From Victivallales bacterium (GTDB lineage: Bacteria; Verrucomicrobiota; Lentisphaeria; Oligosphaerales; Oligosphaeraceae), in NCBI GenBank assembly GCA_017417585.1, contig JAFPYX010000047.1, positions 1 through 33,106 on the forward strand: a stretch of 33,106 nt of DNA, read 5' to 3'. The notes beneath the pieces were generated by a model that worked only from the letters and a program-made list of their open reading frames with translations, was not told the DNA's origin and made no database searches. Position 1 is the stretch's first letter. Each line of letters opens with the position of its first letter. Of this stretch, positions 30,877 through 33,106 are shown in pieces. A program made the position numbers and the translations under genes.

Positions 30877-33106
30877 TTACGAATTAAAAGCGGAGAGTTG
30901 TTCGCGAATTCGGGCGAGTTTGTCCTCCGTTTCGGCGAGGTGAGCGCGGTCTGCTTCGACAGCGGCGGCCGGCGCATGCTCGACGTAGCCTTTGTTTGCG
31001 AGTTTCTTCTGAAGGGTGGCGATGTACTTGGTTGCCTCAGCCTCCTGCTTCTGGAGCCGCGCAGTCTCGGCGGCGAAGTCCACGAGACCTGCCAGCGGGA
31101 CGAATGCATTTCCGATGGCGGAGACGGCGACGCCGGCGGGGCCAGTGGGCTTTTCGCCAAAGGTCAGGGTCTTTGCGTTGAGAAGCGCGGCGAGCGCGTC
31201 ATGGTCGAGGTCAAGGAAGGCCTTTGCATCGGGGGAGGCGGGAGCGATGACGACGTCCAGCGGCAGCGAAGTGGAGATCTGGTAGTTCGCGCGCAGGTTT
31301 CGCACGGCGCGGACCAGTTCATATTTCGCGGCATTAAGCTGTTCGACACTCTCGGTGGCGCCAAGTTCCTGCATGCGAGCTTCCGGGATGGCTTCCGGCC
31401 ACGGCTGGAGCATGATGGAGTCCTCCTCGGCGCAGAATCCCATCTGGTGGTAGAGCTCGTCGGTGACGAAGGGCATGATGGGATGCAGCAGTTTGAGGAA
31501 GGTTCCCAGGCAGTAGTCGAAGACTTTGAGCGTTGCGCAGGTGGTTCCCGCAGGGGCGGCGAGGGCAGGCTTGGCGGACTCCAGGTACCAGTTGCAGAAC
31601 TCGTTCCAGATGAAGTCGTAGATGGACTTGGTGGCATCGTTGAAATCGAACTCCACCAAGTCCTTGGTCATGGTCTTGGTGATGCGGTTCAGGCGTGCGA
31701 GAATCCACTGGTCGTCCGGGCGCAGTTCGGAAGCCTTCAGGCCGGAGAGATCCTGCCAGTCGGCTGGGGCAGTGCCGTGCTGGAGGCGGAAGCGCACGAC
31801 ATTCCAGATCTTGTTTGCGAAGTTTCTGCCGATCTCGCACTTCTTGTTGTCATAGCGGATGTCCTGTCCCATCGGCGCGATGTAGATGATGGTGAAGCGC
31901 AGTGCATCGGCACCGTAGGTCGCCACCACGTCGAGTGGGTCAGGGGAGTTGTTGAGGCTCTTGGAGAGCTTGCGGCCCTTCTCGTCGCGGATGATGGAGG
32001 TGAAATAGACATCCTGGAAGGGGATTTCGCCCATGAAGCGCAATCCCCCCATGATCATGCGTGCGACCCAGAAGAAGATGATGTCGGGTCCAGTAATCAG
32101 GGTGTTGGTGGGGTAGAAATGCTTGAGGGAGGGCGTCTCGGTCGGCCAGTCGAAGACGGAGAATGGCCAGAGCCAGGAGGAGAACCAGGTGTCCAGAACA
32201 TCCTCGTCCTGATGGAAATGGTCATGACCGCACTTCGGGCATTTTGCGGGTGCCTGCTTTGCCACGACCAGCTCTCCGCACTTGTCGCAATAGTATGCGG
32301 GGATGCGGTGCCCCCACCAGAGTTGGCGGGAGATGCACCAGTCCTTGATGTTCTCCATCCAGTGGAGGTAGGTCTTGACCCATCGGTCTGGGTGGAACTT
32401 GATCTTACCGGAGGTGACGGCCTCGATGGCGGGCTTGGCCAGCACGTCCATCTTCACGAACCACTGGTCGGAGAGGCGCGGCTCCACCGGCACGCCGCCA
32501 CGTTCGGAGTAGCCGACCTGGTGGACATAGTCCTCGGTCTTGACCAGCAGGCCCTGTTCCTCAAGCTTCTCGACGACAAGACGGCGGGCGACATTGCGGT
32601 CAAGCCCATCGAAATCAGGACCGGCGGCGGCGTTCATGGTGCCGTCATCGTTCATGATGTTGGGCATTTCGAGGTTGTGGCGCAGGCCGACCTCGTAGTC
32701 GTTGGGGTCGTGGGCGGGCGTGATCTTGACCGCGCCAGTGCCGAACTCCTTTTCGACGTATTCATCTGCAATCAATGGGATTTGACGGTTAGTCAGCGGG
32801 AGCAGGAGCATCTTCCCGACCTGTCCGGCGTAGCGTTCGTCGGTGGGATTGACGGCGACGGCGGTGTCTCCCATGAGGGTTTCGGGGCGGGTGGTGGCGA
32901 CGATGACGTAGCCCGTGCCGTCCGCGTAGGGGTACTTGATGTGCCAGAGGTGTCCGCTCTCCTGGCGGTAGATGACCTCCTCGTCGGAGAGGGCGGTTCG
33001 GGACTTCGGGCACCAGTTGATGATGCGGTGTCCCGTGTAGATGAGTCCGTCGTTGTAGAGTCGGATGAAGACCTCCTGGACGGCGTTGGAGAGTCCCTCG
33101 TCGAAG
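30877..33106 (-). CDS. valS: Valyl-tRNA synthetase (N-terminus beyond the window)
   Basis: The frame runs open to the right edge, so the first part with the HIGH motif is missing. Visible are WCPKS, the editing domain with VIVATTRPETLMGDTAVAVNP, YSERGGVPVEPRLSDQWFVKM, and the zinc-type knuckles CDKCGE and CPKCGH. The KMSKS-like GRKLSKSLNNSPDPLD and the anticodon-binding domain follow, and the C-terminal tail is a coiled coil of about 70 residues typical of ValRS. It charges tRNA-Val and edits misactivated threonine. It is the first visible gene of the minus-strand cluster, with nifU-like 34 bases downstream. Confidence 0.97.
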   Translation of the reverse strand, partial: FDEGLSNAVQEVFIRLYNDGLIYTGHRIINWCPKSRTALSDEEVIYRQESGHLWHIKYPYADGTGYVIVATTRPETLMGDTAVAVNPTDERYAGQVGKMLLLPLTNRQIPLIADEYVEKEFGTGAVKITPAHDPNDYEVGLRHNLEMPNIMNDDGTMNAAAGPDFDGLDRNVARRLVVEKLEEQGLLVKTEDYVHQVGYSERGGVPVEPRLSDQWFVKMDVLAKPAIEAVTSGKIKFHPDRWVKTYLHWMENIKDWCISRQLWWGHRIPAYYCDKCGELVVAKQAPAKCPKCGHDHFHQDEDVLDTWFSSWLWPFSVFDWPTETPSLKHFYPTNTLITGPDIIFFWVARMIMGGLRFMGEIPFQDVYFTSIIRDEKGRKLSKSLNNSPDPLDVVATYGADALRFTIIYIAPMGQDIRYDNKKCEIGRNFANKIWNVVRFRLQHGTAPADWQDLSGLKASELRPDDQWILARLNRITKTMTKDLVEFDFNDATKSIYDFIWNEFCNWYLESAKPALAAPAGTTCATLKVFDYCLGTFLKLLHPIMPFVTDELYHQMGFCAEEDSIMLQPWPEAIPEARMQELGATESVEQLNAAKYELVRAVRNLRANYQISTSLPLDVVIAPASPDAKAFLDLDHDALAALLNAKTLTFGEKPTGPAGVAVSAIGNAFVPLAGLVDFAAETARLQKQEAEATKYIATLQKKLANKGYVEHAPAAAVEADRAHLAETEDKLARIREQLSAFNS

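Noticed and set aside
30600..31160. Longer 186-codon version of the nifU-like gene
   Set aside because: The extra N-terminal part overlaps valS in another frame. The ATG at 30842 has a strong ribosome site and gives the normal domain length.

Overview
The window looks like a chromosomal segment of a Gram-negative, probably anaerobic bacterium of the PVC group. A Lentisphaerota/Victivallales-type organism is my best guess. This rests on inference: large GH-A-type glycoside hydrolases with a trimerisation-like domain, a histone H1-like AAPAKK-repeat protein, a clostridial-looking biotin synthase, and bacterial housekeeping genes (valS, nifU-like, thrH, murJ, mazG). The genetic code appears standard, since TGA ends many genes here.

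Region A (1 to about 11,970) is the right part of an integrative element lying against the 3' end of a tRNA-Ala(GGC) gene. From the left it holds the C-terminus of a protein with a helical KQ..Y...LAK module, a RecB/Cas4-like Fe-S exonuclease, a DUF932-type protein, three small genes including a two-ended zinc-ribbon/glycine-zipper protein, a 698-residue membrane-anchored coiled-coil protein with MORN-like repeats, a second protein with the same C-terminal module, a possible degenerate Gp2-like protein, an Inovirus-Gp2/YagK-type protein, a PIF1-like helicase, an excisionase-like HTH protein and a tyrosine integrase. The other end of this element is not in the window.

Region B (about 12,000-16,400) is resident chromosome: a GHL6-type putative glycoside hydrolase directly followed by bioB, then the convergent histone-like gene and a 600-base gene-free stretch.

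Region C (16,413-20,046) is the most notable part. A perfect 22-bp terminal inverted repeat encloses an IS1595-family (ISXO2-type) transposase and four passenger genes, all on the plus strand. The passengers are an unknown 231-residue protein, a multi-pass membrane protein, a Panacea (SocA/DUF4065-like) protein and a two-TM coiled-coil protein whose start lies one base after the Panacea stop. The last two look like a candidate Panacea-type toxin-antitoxin or defence pair. A good outward-facing promoter sits just inside the right repeat and points at the next gene.

Region D (20,184-24,847) has a very large secreted glycoside hydrolase whose reading frame continues for 38 sense codons past an in-frame TGA, then two translationally coupled small membrane proteins. 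A 675-base gene-free stretch follows.

Region E (25,524-33,106, minus strand) is a co-directional housekeeping cluster read valS (partial), nifU-like, a VWA-domain protein, thrH, murJ, mazG.
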